64,000 nt of DNA, taken from NCBI RefSeq assembly GCF_004119455.1, contig NZ_NRQT01000003.1:248001-312000 (forward strand), read 5' to 3'. The notes below the pieces were generated by a model that was not told the DNA's origin, ran no database searches, and was given only the letters and a program-made list of their open reading frames with translations. A program made the translations under genes and the position numbers. This document shows positions 43,225-53,359 of the stretch, piece by piece (the first letter of the stretch is position 1; each line of letters begins with the position of its first letter). Source of the stretch: Chryseobacterium sp. CH25 (GTDB taxonomy: Bacteria; Bacteroidota; Bacteroidia; Flavobacteriales; Weeksellaceae).

Positions 43225-45059
43225 ATGAATGAGTATAAAAAATACTGAGGTTCGCGAGGCCACATCAAAAATATATCTACGGAAGTTTATTTTTCAATAT
43301 TCTGTATTCCTTATTTCAAATTGCTTCACTGGGGACAATTCTTCCCGTTTTAGGAATGCTTTTTGGAACCATCAAAGCAGAAAAAAATATAGCTCCGGTG
43401 TATTCAGGAGAATTTCTTGATTTTTTCACCTATGCAAAAGATTATGCCAACTACTATATCCAGTCATTAGTTGCTCAATATGGGTCTTTAAAAGTTCTGG
43501 CTTGGCTTTGTATCATTACAGCGTTTATGTTCTTATTAAGAAATATTTTCAGATATCTGGGAGCATTTCTTTTGATTAACTATCGTGTAGGTGTTACCAA
43601 AGACCTTCGAGGTGCTATGTACAGAAAAATACTTTCTTTACCGGTTTCATTCTTTACGGAAAGCAGAAAAGGAGATATGATGTCCCGTATGTCTAATGAT
43701 GTAGGAGAAGTTGAAGGAAACATCCTGGGGAGTTTGGTTGAATTAATCAATGCTCCGTTTATGCTAATCAGTACTCTGATCTCTTTATTTATCGTAAGTC
43801 CTGAAATGACTCTTTTCTCTTTATTGGTATTGCCTGTAATGGGAACAATGATTGCATTAATTGGGAAAAGCCTTAAAAAAGACTCTCATGAGGCCCAGCA
43901 TGAAATGGGAACTATCTTTTCTATTGTAGATGAGACTTTAAAATCATCAAAAGTTATTAAAATCTTTAATGCAGAAAAGATTATGGACAATCGTTTTATG
44001 AAGTCCATGAACAAATGGATCTCCAGCTCAATCAGCTTGGGAAGAAAGAAAGAGTTGGCATCACCAATGAGCGAATTCTTAGGGTCTATTACTTTTCTAA
44101 TTATTGCATGGTATGGAGGGAAACAGATTATTGTTGAACAGAGTCTTTCCCCTGCCGGTTTCCTTGTGTTCTTGGGAATGTTCTTCCAGATCTTACCACC
44201 TGCAAAGAGTTTATCAACTTCTATTTCAAACGTACAGAAAGGAGAAGCTTCTCTGAAAAGAGTATTGGAAATTCTGGATGCAGATGTAAAAATTGAAGAA
44301 ATTGCAGAGCCTGTTTCCATCTCAACACTTAATAAGAATATTGAATTCAAGAATATTGGATTCTACTATGATAAAGCCAATCTGATTCTTAAGAACTTTG
44401 ATTTAACGATTCCTAAAGGAAAAACCGTTGCACTGGTAGGACAGAGTGGAAGTGGAAAAACTACTATTGCCAACCTTTTGGCAAGATTCTATGATGTTTC
44501 TGAAGGACAGATCCTGATTGATGGTGTAGACCTTAAACATTTAAAATTACAGGAATATCGCCAACTCCTTGGGATGGTAACCCAGGAATCTGTATTATTC
44601 AATGATTCGGTTTATAATAACATTTTAATGGGTAAACCTAATGCAACCAGAGAGGAAGTTATTGCAGCTGCTAAAATTGCGAATGCGGATTCTTTCATTA
44701 CAGGTTTATCTGACGGATATGACACCAATATCGGAGATGATGGAAATAAACTTTCCGGTGGACAGAAACAAAGGGTATCCATTGCAAGAGCTGTATTGAA
44801 AAACCCACCAATTATGATTCTTGATGAAGCTACTTCAGCTTTAGATACAGAATCTGAAAGATTTGTACAGGATGCTCTGGAAAAAATGATGGAAAACAGA
44901 ACTTCCCTTGTGATTGCCCACCGTCTTTCAACGATCCAAAAAGCAGACTGGATTGTAGTAATGGAAAAAGGAACCATTGTAGAACAGGGAACCCACCATG
45001 ATCTTATTGCTAAGAAAGGGATGTACAACAAGCTTGTTGAACTTCAAAACTTTGACTAA
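43225..45059 (+). CDS. MsbA-like ABC exporter, fused membrane and ATPase domains (apparent frameshift at start)
   Basis: Half-transporter of the lipid/drug exporter type. From the ATG at 43225 the sequence reads MNEYKK, then hits a stop in a run of six A (43237-43242). One more A gives MNEYKKILRFARPHQKYIYG, the usual N-terminus, and a continuous 611-residue protein. Six transmembrane helices fill about residues 15-330 (intracellular loop TESRKGDMMSRMSNDVGEVEG). The nucleotide-binding domain has Walker A VGQSGSGKTTIA, the Q-loop VTQESVLFN, the ABC signature KLSGGQKQR, Walker B MILDEATSALD and the switch histidine IAHRLSTI. Lipid A or phospholipid flipping is plausible but not shown. A DUF1801 gene follows by 22 bases. 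Confidence 0.92.
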
Positions 45060-45081
45060 TTATTTTTAAATCAACATAAAA

Positions 45082-45432
45082 ATGAACCCTATACAAGAGT
45101 ATTTCTACAGAATCGAAGAGCCTGAAAGAAGTACTCTTCTTTTTTTACGGGAAACCATCCTGGCTTCAGATCCTGAACATATTACAGAAACTTTCAGTTT
45201 CGGACTGCCTTTCATCAAGTACAAAAAGAAAATGCTGTGTTATTTTTATTATAGCAAAAAATACAAAAAACACTACCTCAGTTTTTATCATGGTGACAAG
45301 CTGGATTATCCGGAACTCACACAGGACGGGAGGAAGAAGTTTAAGATCCTTTTAATTGATGCAGAAGAGGATTTACCGGTAGAGTTTATATTAAGCATAT
45401 TAGACGAAATAAAGCCATATATTAAAGCTTAG
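45082..45432 (+). CDS. DUF1801 (YdhG-like) domain protein
   Basis: 116 residues, cytoplasmic. The pattern IQEYFYRIEEPERSTLLFLRETILASDPEHITETFSFGLPFI (landmarks EPERSTLLFLRETIL and SFGLPFIKYKKKMLCYF) and the ending LDEIKPYI are characteristic of the DUF1801 fold seen in YdhG/YdeI-type proteins. Function is unknown; some relatives are linked to iron or stress but that cannot be extended here. It lies 22 bases after the ABC exporter gene and is probably co-transcribed. Confidence 0.82.
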   Translation: MNPIQEYFYRIEEPERSTLLFLRETILASDPEHITETFSFGLPFIKYKKKMLCYFYYSKKYKKHYLSFYHGDKLDYPELTQDGRKKFKILLIDAEEDLPVEFILSILDEIKPYIKA

Positions 45433-45441
45433 ATAGAAAAG

Positions 45442-45468
45442 AAAAACGGAGATAATCTCCGTTTTTTT
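45442..45468 (+). terminator. Terminator after the ABC/DUF1801 operon
   Basis: AAAAACGGAGAT pairs with ATCTCCGTTTTT, long T run. Confidence 0.85.
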
Positions 45469-45515
45469 ATTAGTGATATTCGTACAACCCGTTTGTACCA
45501 TTAGTGTTTAGAAAC

Positions 45516-45543
45516 AAAAAAGACTGCCCTTTCAGAACAGTCT
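45516..45543 (-). terminator. Terminator after psd
   Basis: Reverse strand AGACTG pairs with CAGTCT, with GAG/TTTTTT flanks, 20 bases past the psd stop. Confidence 0.65.
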
Positions 45544-45563
45544 CAATATGATAATTATATATC

Positions 45564-46217
45564 TTAATCTTTCAATTTAGCGATAACATCCAAACCTCCT
45601 TTGGTAATGTCACCAATCTTACAGATGATTTCAGTATCTAAAGGCAGAAAAACATCCATTCTTGACCCGAATTTGATAAACCCAAACTCATGTCCGGCTT
45701 TTGCCTGATCTCCCTCGTTACAGTAGAATACGATCCTTCTGGCCACATATCCTGCAATCTGTCTGAAAACTACTTTATGATTGGTTTCAGTTTCAACTGC
45801 TACCGTTGTTCTTTCATTCTCTGTAGATGATTTTTCATGCCATGCTACCAGGTACTTTCCCGGGTGGTATTTTTTGTAGATCACTTTTCCGCTTACCGGA
45901 TATCTGCAGATGTGTACATTCAATGGAGACATGAAGATAGAAACCTGAATGGCCTTTCCTTTAATGAATTCATTTTCTTCCACTTCTTTGATCATTACCA
46001 CTTTTCCGTCAACCGGAGCGATTACATTCTCTCTGTGGTCAAGAATACTACGGTTCGGAACTCTGAAAAACCAGAATACAAGACAGTAAATAACCAACAA
46101 AGGTACGATGATCAACAAAGACCATATTTTAAGGAAATAGATGGCTAAAGCTCCCAATACCAGAAAAAGTATCGTGGCTACCGTAATTGTTCCTTTTGAT
46201 TCTCTATGTAATTTCAT
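45564..46217 (-). CDS. psd: Phosphatidylserine decarboxylase, short archaeal-type form
   Basis: 217 residues. Makes phosphatidylethanolamine from phosphatidylserine. Two N-terminal hydrophobic helices (ATILFLVLGALAIYFLKIW..., about 12-48) anchor it in the inner membrane. VIAPVDGKVVMI, FMSPLNVHICRYPVSG and the terminal processing site GFIKFGSRMDVFLP are visible; the Gly-Ser there (about residues 188-189) is the self-cleavage point that forms the pyruvoyl cofactor. The length matches the short PSD-A class. It follows cdsA after 4 bases, so successive phospholipid steps are co-expressed. Confidence 0.93.
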   Translation of the reverse strand: MKLHRESKGTITVATILFLVLGALAIYFLKIWSLLIIVPLLVIYCLVFWFFRVPNRSILDHRENVIAPVDGKVVMIKEVEENEFIKGKAIQVSIFMSPLNVHICRYPVSGKVIYKKYHPGKYLVAWHEKSSTENERTTVAVETETNHKVVFRQIAGYVARRIVFYCNEGDQAKAGHEFGFIKFGSRMDVFLPLDTEIICKIGDITKGGLDVIAKLKD

Positions 46218-46221
46218 GAGA

Positions 46222-47094
46222 CTAAATAAATTTTTCTAAAATAAAGTACAAATATACGACAGGAACGCAGATAATAAAACTATCTAACCTATCTAATACT
46301 CCTCCATGCCCAGGAATGATGTTTCCACTGTCTTTTACACCGAAACTTCTCTTCAACTGGCTTTCTACTAAATCTCCCAGTGGAGCAAAAGCAGCTACCA
46401 AAAATCCTACAAACATCCAGTTACCTCTCAGTTCGGGTTGATACTGTTCTACAAAATAAGACAGCACCAATGTAAGAACAACTCCACCAATATACCCTTC
46501 CCAGGTTTTTTTAGGAGAAATCTTTGGAGCCATTTTATGTTTTCCAAAAAATTTCCCTACCAGATAAGCAAAGGTATCACTACTCCAGATCAGGATAAAA
46601 AGGAAAAGAACTTCTAGAGAGAAGCTATCACTATAGCTGGAAAACTTAGGTAACCCTAATGCAAAACTGAACGGCAGAGCCACATAAATGACCGTAAAAA
46701 TCAGTTTTCCGCTATCAAAGTATAATTCGTTAGGAAATTTAAATAAAGTAACTACAGCAATACCAATAAGAGCAAGAGCTAATATCTCACTCAATCTGAA
46801 ATCAAAAAAGAAATCATGATGGAAGTATCTTTTGGAAAAAATATAAAATATAAAAATGACCAATGGATACACTACCCATTTTTCATATCCTTTTCCAAAT
46901 TTCATTATTTTCACACACTCCCAGGTACCTACCACCAATAATAAACTTATTAATCCATAATAAAGATATTGTTGCTGAATAAGGCCAGGAAAAATGCTGT
47001 TGATAAGTTGCGCCCCTAGCGGAGTCGAACAAAGAATGATAATGGCTACATAAACGAGACCTGAAATGGTTCTTTGAATGAGGTTTTTGTCCAA
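46222..47094 (-). CDS. cdsA: Phosphatidate cytidylyltransferase
   Basis: 290 residues, about eight transmembrane helices. Makes CDP-diacylglycerol, the precursor of all phospholipids. The CDP-alcohol signature region is intact: KISPKKTWEGYIGGVV near residue 200 and the C-terminal SFGVKDSGNIIPGHGGVLDRLDS (landmarks VKDSGNIIPGHGG and LDRLDS). WSSDTFAYLVGKFFGKHKMAPK precedes it. It sits between the LUD-domain gene (24-base gap) and psd (4-base gap) in a reverse-strand operon. Confidence 0.95.
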   Translation of the reverse strand: MDKNLIQRTISGLVYVAIIILCSTPLGAQLINSIFPGLIQQQYLYYGLISLLLVVGTWECVKIMKFGKGYEKWVVYPLVIFIFYIFSKRYFHHDFFFDFRLSEILALALIGIAVVTLFKFPNELYFDSGKLIFTVIYVALPFSFALGLPKFSSYSDSFSLEVLFLFILIWSSDTFAYLVGKFFGKHKMAPKISPKKTWEGYIGGVVLTLVLSYFVEQYQPELRGNWMFVGFLVAAFAPLGDLVESQLKRSFGVKDSGNIIPGHGGVLDRLDSFIICVPVVYLYFILEKFI

Positions 47095-47118
47095 AATTTA
47101 AAATTTAGTAGTGGGTGC

Positions 47119-47700
47119 TTAATCTTCAAGCAGCAATAAAAACAGTTTTGTATTGGAATTAGAAGAACTGTCCATTTTAGACTGGCTTCCGCTGATGGAA
47201 GTAAGGTTCTTGATATTTCCGTTTCTTTTTATTTTCCCCATAGCATCATTCAGGTTGTTTACAATCTGCGAAACATTGGCAATGATGATAATTCTATCCG
47301 GAAGCCTTGAAGAATGATAATGAAGAATATTATTGTGTGAAAGCATTATTCTGCCATCATATGCAATCAGATATTCACAGGTGATAAATGCTGCATCATT
47401 GGAGGGCTGCAATTCTGAAGTATAAGGTGATTTCACAACATTTAAAAAGTTCTGAAGTTCCTTATCCCAACAGAAAAGGTTGTTAATACCTTCTATTTTA
47501 ACAATTTGATTTAAAGTTTGTAGAGCCTCCGCTTCATCTGCACAATAATTAAAAAATCCCCCCGAATGCGTAAATAATTGCGCAAACTTATAGTCGAGAT
47601 CCGCATTTTTTAGCGAATCCCCAAGCTTCTCCAGACTCTGTTTTTCCTCTTCCTCAGGCTGGTTGGTAAGTTTGCTTACAATCCTCTTGAATAAATTCAA
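47119..47700 (-). CDS. LUD-domain protein (LutC-like)
   Basis: 193 residues, no signal peptide. The C-terminal part shows the LUD pattern: FITCEYLIAYDGRIMLSHNNI and RIIIIANVSQIVNNLNDAM, with the usual GTI/GRI loop. LUD proteins include LutC of lactate utilisation, but in flavobacteria this short version lies next to ftsH and cdsA, away from lactate genes, so a lactate role is not supported. A Ser/Asn-rich linker (SGSQSKMDSSSNSN) precedes the terminal LFLLLLED. Starts about 80 bases past the ftsH terminator. Confidence 0.78.
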   Translation of the reverse strand: MNLFKRIVSKLTNQPEEEEKQSLEKLGDSLKNADLDYKFAQLFTHSGGFFNYCADEAEALQTLNQIVKIEGINNLFCWDKELQNFLNVVKSPYTSELQPSNDAAFITCEYLIAYDGRIMLSHNNILHYHSSRLPDRIIIIANVSQIVNNLNDAMGKIKRNGNIKNLTSISGSQSKMDSSSNSNTKLFLLLLED

Positions 47701-47779
47701 CTTAATCTATTTTTAGTCAACTTTATACAAAAATAGAAAATAAATTACAATAGATTCCAAAATATCTCCTTAAATATGA

Positions 47780-47813
47780 AAAAACCTGACAATTTTAAAG
47801 TTGTCAGGTTTTA
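47780..47813 (-). terminator. Terminator after ftsH
   Basis: AAAACCTGACAA pairs with TTGTCAGGTTTT on either strand; it lies 23 bases past the ftsH stop and should limit read-through into the LUD gene. Confidence 0.8.
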
Positions 47814-47835
47814 TATTTCTAATTTTTCAAGGATT

Positions 47836-49854
47836 TTAAAGCTGTGTTGGGCTTTCTGGAGCCTGTATTTCGCTTTCCTCCTCTTTTTCTTTAATCTGAG
47901 GTATTTCCACTACTTCCGGCTGATCTTTTTCAGGGATTGTATTGGTAACCGGTTTCTCTGTTAATTCAGGATCCCACGCTCTCTTTCCAAAGATCTCTTC
48001 TAAGTCTTCACGGAAGATCACTTCTTTTTCTAAAAGCTTATTCGCTAAAGCATCCAGTTTATCTTTATTTTCTGCAAGGATTCTGATCGCTCTCTCATAT
48101 TGATTTTCAATGATTGATTTGATCTCTGCATCAATTTTAGTAGCTGTTTCTTCAGAATAAGGTTTTCCGAAATTATATTCAGACTGTCCTGAACTGTCAT
48201 AGTAAGAAATGTTACCGATGTTCGGGCTTAATCCGTAAATCGTTACCATTGCCTGTGCTCTCTTTGTTACAGTTTCAAGATCAGAAAGTGCTCCTGTTGA
48301 AATATTGTTGAAGATCACCTGCTCAGCTGCTCTACCTCCTAATGTTGCACACATTTCATCCAACATCTGTTCAGTAGTGGTAAGCTGTCTTTCTTCCGGA
48401 AGATACCAGGCTGCTCCTAATGAACGTCCTCTTGGAACGATCGTTACTTTTAAAAGTGGTGAAGCATGTTCTACTAACCATGAAATAGTTGCGTGTCCTG
48501 CTTCGTGGTAAGCTACTCTTCTCTTTTCAGAAGGTTTGATGGCTTTATTTTTCTTCTCAAGACCTCCGATGATTCTGTCTACAGCATCAAGGAAATCCTG
48601 TTTTGTTACTGAAGTATGATTATTTCTTGCTGCAATAAGGGCTGCTTCGTTACAAACGTTAGCAATATCAGCTCCACTGAATCCCGGAGTTTGTTTAGCA
48701 AGGAATTCTCTATCTACATCACCGTCAAGCTTGATTTTCTTCAAATGAACATCAAAGATCTGTCTTCTTTCGTGAAGTTCCGGAAGGTCTACATAGATAG
48801 AACGGTCAAAACGTCCTGCTCTCATTAAAGCTTTATCAAGGATATCCGCTCTGTTGGTTGCTGCCATTACGATAACGTTCGTATCGGTTCCGAAACCATC
48901 CATTTCCGTAAGAAGTTGGTTCAATGTATTTTCTCTCTCATCGTTTCCTCCAGAGAAATTATTTTTCCCTCTTGCACGTCCGATAGCATCAATCTCATCA
49001 ATAAAGATGATCGCCGGAGATTTAGCTTTAGCCTGAGCAAAAAGATCTCTTACTCTTGAAGCACCTACTCCCACAAACATTTCTACAAAATCAGATCCTG
49101 AAAGTGAGAAAAACGGAACTTTAGCTTCTCCTGCAACAGCTTTTGCCAATAAAGTTTTACCTGTTCCCGGAGGACCTACCAATAATACACCTTTAGGAAT
49201 TTTACCTCCCAATTTTGTATATTTTTCAGAGTTTTTCAAGAAGTCTACTACTTCCTGTACTTCTTCTTTAGCACCTTCCAGTCCTGCAACATCTTTAAAT
49301 GTTACCTGAATTCTTTCTTTTTCGTCGAAAAGCTTAGCTTTAGATTTCCCGATAGAGAAGATCTGTCCGCCAGGGCCTCCGCCGCCACCCATCTTTCTGA
49401 AAAGAAGGAAGTAGAATAATCCCAGAATAGCAATCCAGATTAATGCAGATATTAAAATATCCGCAAAAGGACTCTTACCTGTTCCGTAATCTTTAGCTGT
49501 TTTAATAGCTGGATTGGTTGCTTTGATCTGTTCAAATTTCTGAAGAAAAAGTTGAAGATCTCCATATTTTACAGAATAATCTGCTTTTGGAGCCATATCT
49601 AAAGCTGAAAAAGGATTATTTTCCTTTCCGGTTTTAACCATTGCTGATTTCGCTTCTTTGGTAAGGAAAACATCAGCTTTCTCTATGTCTTTGTATATAA
49701 TAATATTTTGGACTTTCCCCGCCTGCATTTCTCTAAAGAAACCATCTTCATCAATAGTTTTTGCTGTATCTCCACCCAGGAAATTGGAACCAAAGAAAAG
49801 CAAAAGAGCTATGATTGCAATAGGAAAGAACCAATTGAATCCTTTGTTATTCAT
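47836..49854 (-). CDS. ftsH: ATP-dependent zinc metalloprotease FtsH
   Basis: 672 residues. Membrane-bound AAA+ protease that degrades misfolded membrane proteins and regulators. An N-terminal helix ([21 protein letters not shown], about 5-25), a periplasmic domain and a second helix ([21 protein letters not shown]) precede the AAA module: Walker [11 protein letters not shown], Walker [12 protein letters not shown], second region of homology [26 protein letters not shown]. The zinc site HEAGH is in [13 protein letters not shown], with the third ligand Asp further on. The C-terminus is long and acidic ([18 protein letters not shown]). Follows rsfS by 21 bases. Confidence 0.97.
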   Translation of the reverse strand: MNNKGFNWFFPIAIIALLLFFGSNFLGGDTAKTIDEDGFFREMQAGKVQNIIIYKDIEKADVFLTKEAKSAMVKTGKENNPFSALDMAPKADYSVKYGDLQLFLQKFEQIKATNPAIKTAKDYGTGKSPFADILISALIWIAILGLFYFLLFRKMGGGGGPGGQIFSIGKSKAKLFDEKERIQVTFKDVAGLEGAKEEVQEVVDFLKNSEKYTKLGGKIPKGVLLVGPPGTGKTLLAKAVAGEAKVPFFSLSGSDFVEMFVGVGASRVRDLFAQAKAKSPAIIFIDEIDAIGRARGKNNFSGGNDERENTLNQLLTEMDGFGTDTNVIVMAATNRADILDKALMRAGRFDRSIYVDLPELHERRQIFDVHLKKIKLDGDVDREFLAKQTPGFSGADIANVCNEAALIAARNNHTSVTKQDFLDAVDRIIGGLEKKNKAIKPSEKRRVAYHEAGHATISWLVEHASPLLKVTIVPRGRSLGAAWYLPEERQLTTTEQMLDEMCATLGGRAAEQVIFNNISTGALSDLETVTKRAQAMVTIYGLSPNIGNISYYDSSGQSEYNFGKPYSEETATKIDAEIKSIIENQYERAIRILAENKDKLDALANKLLEKEVIFREDLEEIFGKRAWDPELTEKPVTNTIPEKDQPEVVEIPQIKEKEEESEIQAPESPTQL

Positions 49855-49875
49855 TTAGACTTTTTAAAATTTTTA

Positions 49876-50241
49876 TTATTCATTTTCAATTTTGGTAATG
49901 ACTGCGTCACCCCAAAGTTCTTCGATATCGTAATATTCACGTACATCTTTCTGGAAAATGTGAACTACTACTGAAACGTAATCTACCAATACCCACATTG
50001 AATTTTCTGTTCCTTCAACGTGCCAAGGTCTGTCTTTCAGGTCATTTCTCACTTTTTTCTCTACACTTCCAGCTAAAGCCGAAACCTGTGTATTCGAGTT
50101 ACCGCTACATATTACGAACGTCTCCGCTACTGAGTTTTCAATGTTTGAAAGGTCAAAGATCATGATATCTTCTCCCTTTACATCTTGAAGTGCTTCAACG
50201 ATTTTATCTATTAGTGCTTGTTTTTCTGCTGTTTTATTCAT
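49876..50241 (-). CDS. rsfS: Ribosomal silencing factor RsfS
   Basis: 121 residues, normal length. RsfS binds ribosomal protein L14 on the 50S subunit and blocks subunit joining under starvation. Characteristic segments: GEDIMIFDLSNIENSVAETFVICSGNSNTQV, DRPWHVEGTENSMWVLVDYVSVVVHIFQKDVREYYDIEELW (landmarks VICSGNSNTQV, WVLVDYVSVVVHIF, REYYDIEELWGDA). First gene of the rsfS-ftsH unit, with a promoter box just upstream; divergent from birA. Confidence 0.95.
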   Translation of the reverse strand: MNKTAEKQALIDKIVEALQDVKGEDIMIFDLSNIENSVAETFVICSGNSNTQVSALAGSVEKKVRNDLKDRPWHVEGTENSMWVLVDYVSVVVHIFQKDVREYYDIEELWGDAVITKIENE

Positions 50242-50261
50242 TAAAAAAATACTATAATCTG

Positions 50262-50269
50262 CAAATTTA
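50262..50269 (-). promoter_or_regulatory. -7 box of the rsfS-ftsH operon
   Basis: Reverse strand TAAATTTG, about 20 bases before the rsfS start. Confidence 0.5.
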
Positions 50270-50328
50270 TTGTTTTTTCTTTACTTTAACCTTACTTTTA
50301 CCCCCTTAATGTCTTAAAGTTTTCTTAA

Positions 50329-51045
50329 ATGAGTCAACTCTTCTATCTGAAAGAATGTTCTTCTACTAATGACGAAATATCAAAGTTTTTACTTTACGAA
50401 AATTCAGATTTTATAGGATTGCATACTTTCAATCAAACTAAAGGCCGTGGTCAGTATGGAAATGTCTGGACTCCAACTGCCGGAAAAAACCTGGCTTATA
50501 CGCTGGCAGTGAATACTCAAAACATCCTGTGCTCCGACTTTATATTCAATTATTATACCGCAATTCTTGTAAGGGATTTCCTTGCCAATTTGGCTGATAC
50601 TGATGTAAAAATCAAATGGCCGAATGATATTATCCTTAAAGGTAAAAAAATCGTTGGAATTTTGATTGAAAAGAAAAAAATTAATCAAAATAATTATTTC
50701 ATTATCGGAACCGGAATCAATGTTCTTCAGGACAAATTTGACCAAATATCAAATGCCGGCTCACTCCTGACGCAGACAGGGCAAGAATTCAACCTTGAAG
50801 ACCTTAGTTTAAACCTTCACGAATTTCTATCTGAAAAACTGAAAAACATTCCTTCTGACCAGGAAATTCTGGACAGTTTCAATAAAAATCTATTCCGCAA
50901 AGATGAGATCTCGGTCTTTGAACTTGAAAAAGAGAGACAAAATGGCATCATCCGCAATGCAGATGAAAAGGGTGAACTTTGGATAGAACTGGAAAATGAC
51001 GGTCTTCGTTCTTTTTACCACAAAGAAATAAAACTTCTTTACTGA
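50329..51045 (+). CDS. birA: Biotin-[acetyl-CoA carboxylase] ligase
   Basis: 238 residues. Activates biotin with ATP and attaches it to the carboxyl carrier protein. The biotin-binding motif is GRGQYGNVW (about residues 39-47), the ATP-binding stretch KIKWPNDIILKGKKIVGILIE (KWPND near 88) and GTGINV (about 127-132). The N-terminal DNA-binding domain of E. coli BirA is absent, so this is the catalytic-only class that does not act as a repressor. Its 3' end overlaps the convergent permease gene by 7 bases, with no terminator in between. Confidence 0.94.
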   Translation: MSQLFYLKECSSTNDEISKFLLYENSDFIGLHTFNQTKGRGQYGNVWTPTAGKNLAYTLAVNTQNILCSDFIFNYYTAILVRDFLANLADTDVKIKWPNDIILKGKKIVGILIEKKKINQNNYFIIGTGINVLQDKFDQISNAGSLLTQTGQEFNLEDLSLNLHEFLSEKLKNIPSDQEILDSFNKNLFRKDEISVFELEKERQNGIIRNADEKGELWIELENDGLRSFYHKEIKLLY

Positions 51046-52151
51046 TTGGCTCTTTTGATATAAAGATACAGAGTAAGCGGAAGGAATACCAAATTAGGTA
51101 ACCACATCGCTAAAGCAGGTGATAAGCTTTTATTCTCTGAAACCACTTTTAAAGCTTCAAATGAGAAAACAAAAAGGAAAGCTAATGAAATCCCTATGGC
51201 AAGGTTAATTCCCAAACCTCCTCTCTTCTTTTGAGAAGACAGAGAAAGGGCAAGGAAAGTCAGAATAATAATGGATACCGGCATTGAAGTTCTCTGATGA
51301 AGCTCATTCAGATAAGAATTCAGGTTACTGTTTCCTCTTGCTTTTTCTCTTTCTATGAACTTTAAAAGTTCCGGTGTTGTTTTATTCTGTCCTAAAAGTT
51401 CGTTCGGGAAAAGCTCTTCAGGGGAATGGCTATAGTTTTTTCTAAGTTCCAATCCGTTGCTCAACTTTTCTGTATTATCTTTATTGATGGTCTTTTCAAG
51501 ATAATTATTTAAAACAAACTGTTTTTTGTCCTGATCCCAATATACATCACTGGCTTTTAATTCGTACACCATTTTTCTATGGGTATCGAATTTTTGATAC
51601 ACGAAGCTTGACCCTCTTTTTTCTCTTTTATTCCAGGAATCTACGAAGATGTATTCTGTTCTGCTCAACTGTGAAGAAGCTGGAGCAGTACCCAGAATTT
51701 TTTCTTTATTGGCTGCATTATAGGTGTACGCTTCCAACTGATTTTTCTTGATATTAGCCCAGGGAAGTACTAAATGATATACAACCAGTGCCATCAATGC
51801 AATCAGAATTGAAGTATAAAGATAAGGTTTTGAAAATCTGTGAAAACTGGCCCCACTACTGATAATGGCTACAATTTCCGTATTATTGGCCATCCTGGAT
51901 GTGAAATAGATCACGGTGATAAATACCAGAATGGAGAGAAACGTCACCACAAGATTAATAATCCAGAAGGGATAAAAATGAATCAGAAAATACCCAAGAT
52001 CAAGTTTAGGATCAAGGGCTTTTGCATTTTCTATTCTTGGAATCTTCTGCTGAACATCAATAACAAGTACTACTATAGACAATAGTACCAGCATGAAACT
52101 GAAAGTTCCAAGGTATTTTTTAATGATATATCTGTCTACAATCTTAAGCAT
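51039..52151 (-). CDS. LptF/LptG-family permease (YjgP/YjgQ)
   Basis: 370 residues. LptF and LptG form the membrane part of the ABC complex that extracts lipopolysaccharide and sends it to the outer membrane. The N-terminus MLKIVDRYIIKKYLGTFSFMLVLLS is typical, with six helices arranged three and three around a large periplasmic beta-jellyroll (about residues 130-270). The coupling segment RMANNTEIVAIISSGASFHRFSKP (landmark NTEIVAIISSG) is present. F versus G cannot be decided from this copy alone. It begins 9 bases after tgt. Confidence 0.9.
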   Translation of the reverse strand: MLKIVDRYIIKKYLGTFSFMLVLLSIVVLVIDVQQKIPRIENAKALDPKLDLGYFLIHFYPFWIINLVVTFLSILVFITVIYFTSRMANNTEIVAIISSGASFHRFSKPYLYTSILIALMALVVYHLVLPWANIKKNQLEAYTYNAANKEKILGTAPASSQLSRTEYIFVDSWNKREKRGSSFVYQKFDTHRKMVYELKASDVYWDQDKKQFVLNNYLEKTINKDNTEKLSNGLELRKNYSHSPEELFPNELLGQNKTTPELLKFIEREKARGNSNLNSYLNELHQRTSMPVSIIILTFLALSLSSQKKRGGLGINLAIGISLAFLFVFSFEALKVVSENKSLSPALAMWLPNLVFLPLTLYLYIKRANQ

Positions 52152-52159
52152 ACGTCTTT

Positions 52160-53290
52160 TTACAGTCTTTGTCTAAGAACCGGTACTATAGAGTTTTTCC
52201 ACTCATAAAAATCTCCTGCAAGGATGTGTTCTCTTGCTACTTTTACCAAATCAAGATAAAACGCAAGGTTATGAATCGAAGCAATCTGTTTTGCCAGATA
52301 CTCTTTAGATACAAATAAGTGACGAAGATACGCTTTTGAATATTCACGATCCACAAAGCTGGTTCCAAATTCATCCAAAGGCGAGAAATCCTGCTTCCAT
52401 TTTTCGTTTCTAAGGTTCATTACCCCCTGCCATGTGAAAAGCATTGCATTTCTGGCATTTCTTGTAGGCATAACGCAATCCATCATATCTATTCCTAACC
52501 CGATAGATTCCAGAATATTCCAAGGAGTTCCCACTCCCATTAAGTATCTTGGTTTTTCTTTTGGAAGAATATCTGTTACTTCATCTGTAATTCTGTACAT
52601 TTCTTCTTCCGGCTCTCCTACAGAAAGTCCTCCAATGGCATTTCCTTCAGCTCCGGCCTCAGAAATCACTTCTGCAGAAATTTTTCTTAAATCGGAATAG
52701 GTAGATCCCTGAACAATTGGGAAAAGTCTTTGCTTATGTCCGTATAATTCAGGATTATCATTCGTCCATTCGATACATCTTTTCAGCCAACGGTGGGTAA
52801 GCTCCATAGATGATTTCGCCTGGTTATAGTCACAAGGGTAAGGTGTACATTCGTCAAAAGCCATGAAAATATCTGCTCCGATCTGTCTTTGGATTTCCAT
52901 AGATCTTTCCGGAGAGAACATATGGTAGCTTCCGTCAATATGAGACTTGAACCTTGCTCCTTCTTCAGTCATTTTTCTGTTGCTCGCTAACGAGAATACC
53001 TGAAAGCCTCCTGAATCTGTAAGAATAGGAAGATCCCAGTTCATAAATTTGTGTAAACCACCAGCGGCCTGCATCGTTTCCATTCCTGGACGAAGGTAAA
53101 GGTGATAAGTATTTCCCAGAATAATCTGAGCTTTAATGTCTTCTTTTAATTCTCTCTGATGAACTGTTTTCACACTTGCAACAGTTCCTACCGGCATAAA
53201 AATGGGAGTCTGAATCTTCCCGTGGTCTGTAGTAATCTCCCCTGCCCTGGCTTTTCCTTCAGAGGTTTTTTCGATATTAAAAAATTTCAT
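52160..53290 (-). CDS. tgt: Queuine tRNA-ribosyltransferase lacking the zinc-cysteine motif
   Basis: 376 residues. Exchanges guanine 34 of GUN-anticodon tRNAs for the queuosine precursor. Catalytic features are intact: LTDSGGFQVFSL (about residues 90-101), FDECTPYPCDY, GLSVGEPEEEMY and the nucleophile region MMDCVMPTRNARNA. In E. coli and Zymomonas enzymes a C-x-C-x2-C...H zinc site follows SPLD; here the segment reads SPLDEFGTSFVDREYSKAYLRHLF, with no cysteines. The rest of the fold is conserved, so the zinc is probably replaced rather than the enzyme lost. Part of a reverse operon with DUF4296 and the permease. Confidence 0.94.
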   Translation of the reverse strand: MKFFNIEKTSEGKARAGEITTDHGKIQTPIFMPVGTVASVKTVHQRELKEDIKAQIILGNTYHLYLRPGMETMQAAGGLHKFMNWDLPILTDSGGFQVFSLASNRKMTEEGARFKSHIDGSYHMFSPERSMEIQRQIGADIFMAFDECTPYPCDYNQAKSSMELTHRWLKRCIEWTNDNPELYGHKQRLFPIVQGSTYSDLRKISAEVISEAGAEGNAIGGLSVGEPEEEMYRITDEVTDILPKEKPRYLMGVGTPWNILESIGLGIDMMDCVMPTRNARNAMLFTWQGVMNLRNEKWKQDFSPLDEFGTSFVDREYSKAYLRHLFVSKEYLAKQIASIHNLAFYLDLVKVAREHILAGDFYEWKNSIVPVLRQRL

Positions 53291-53359
53291 CTGTACACTT
53301 TTTTAGCTCGCTGCCATCAGCGATTATCATTGTCCGGGTAAAACCCGCTTCAACATTAT

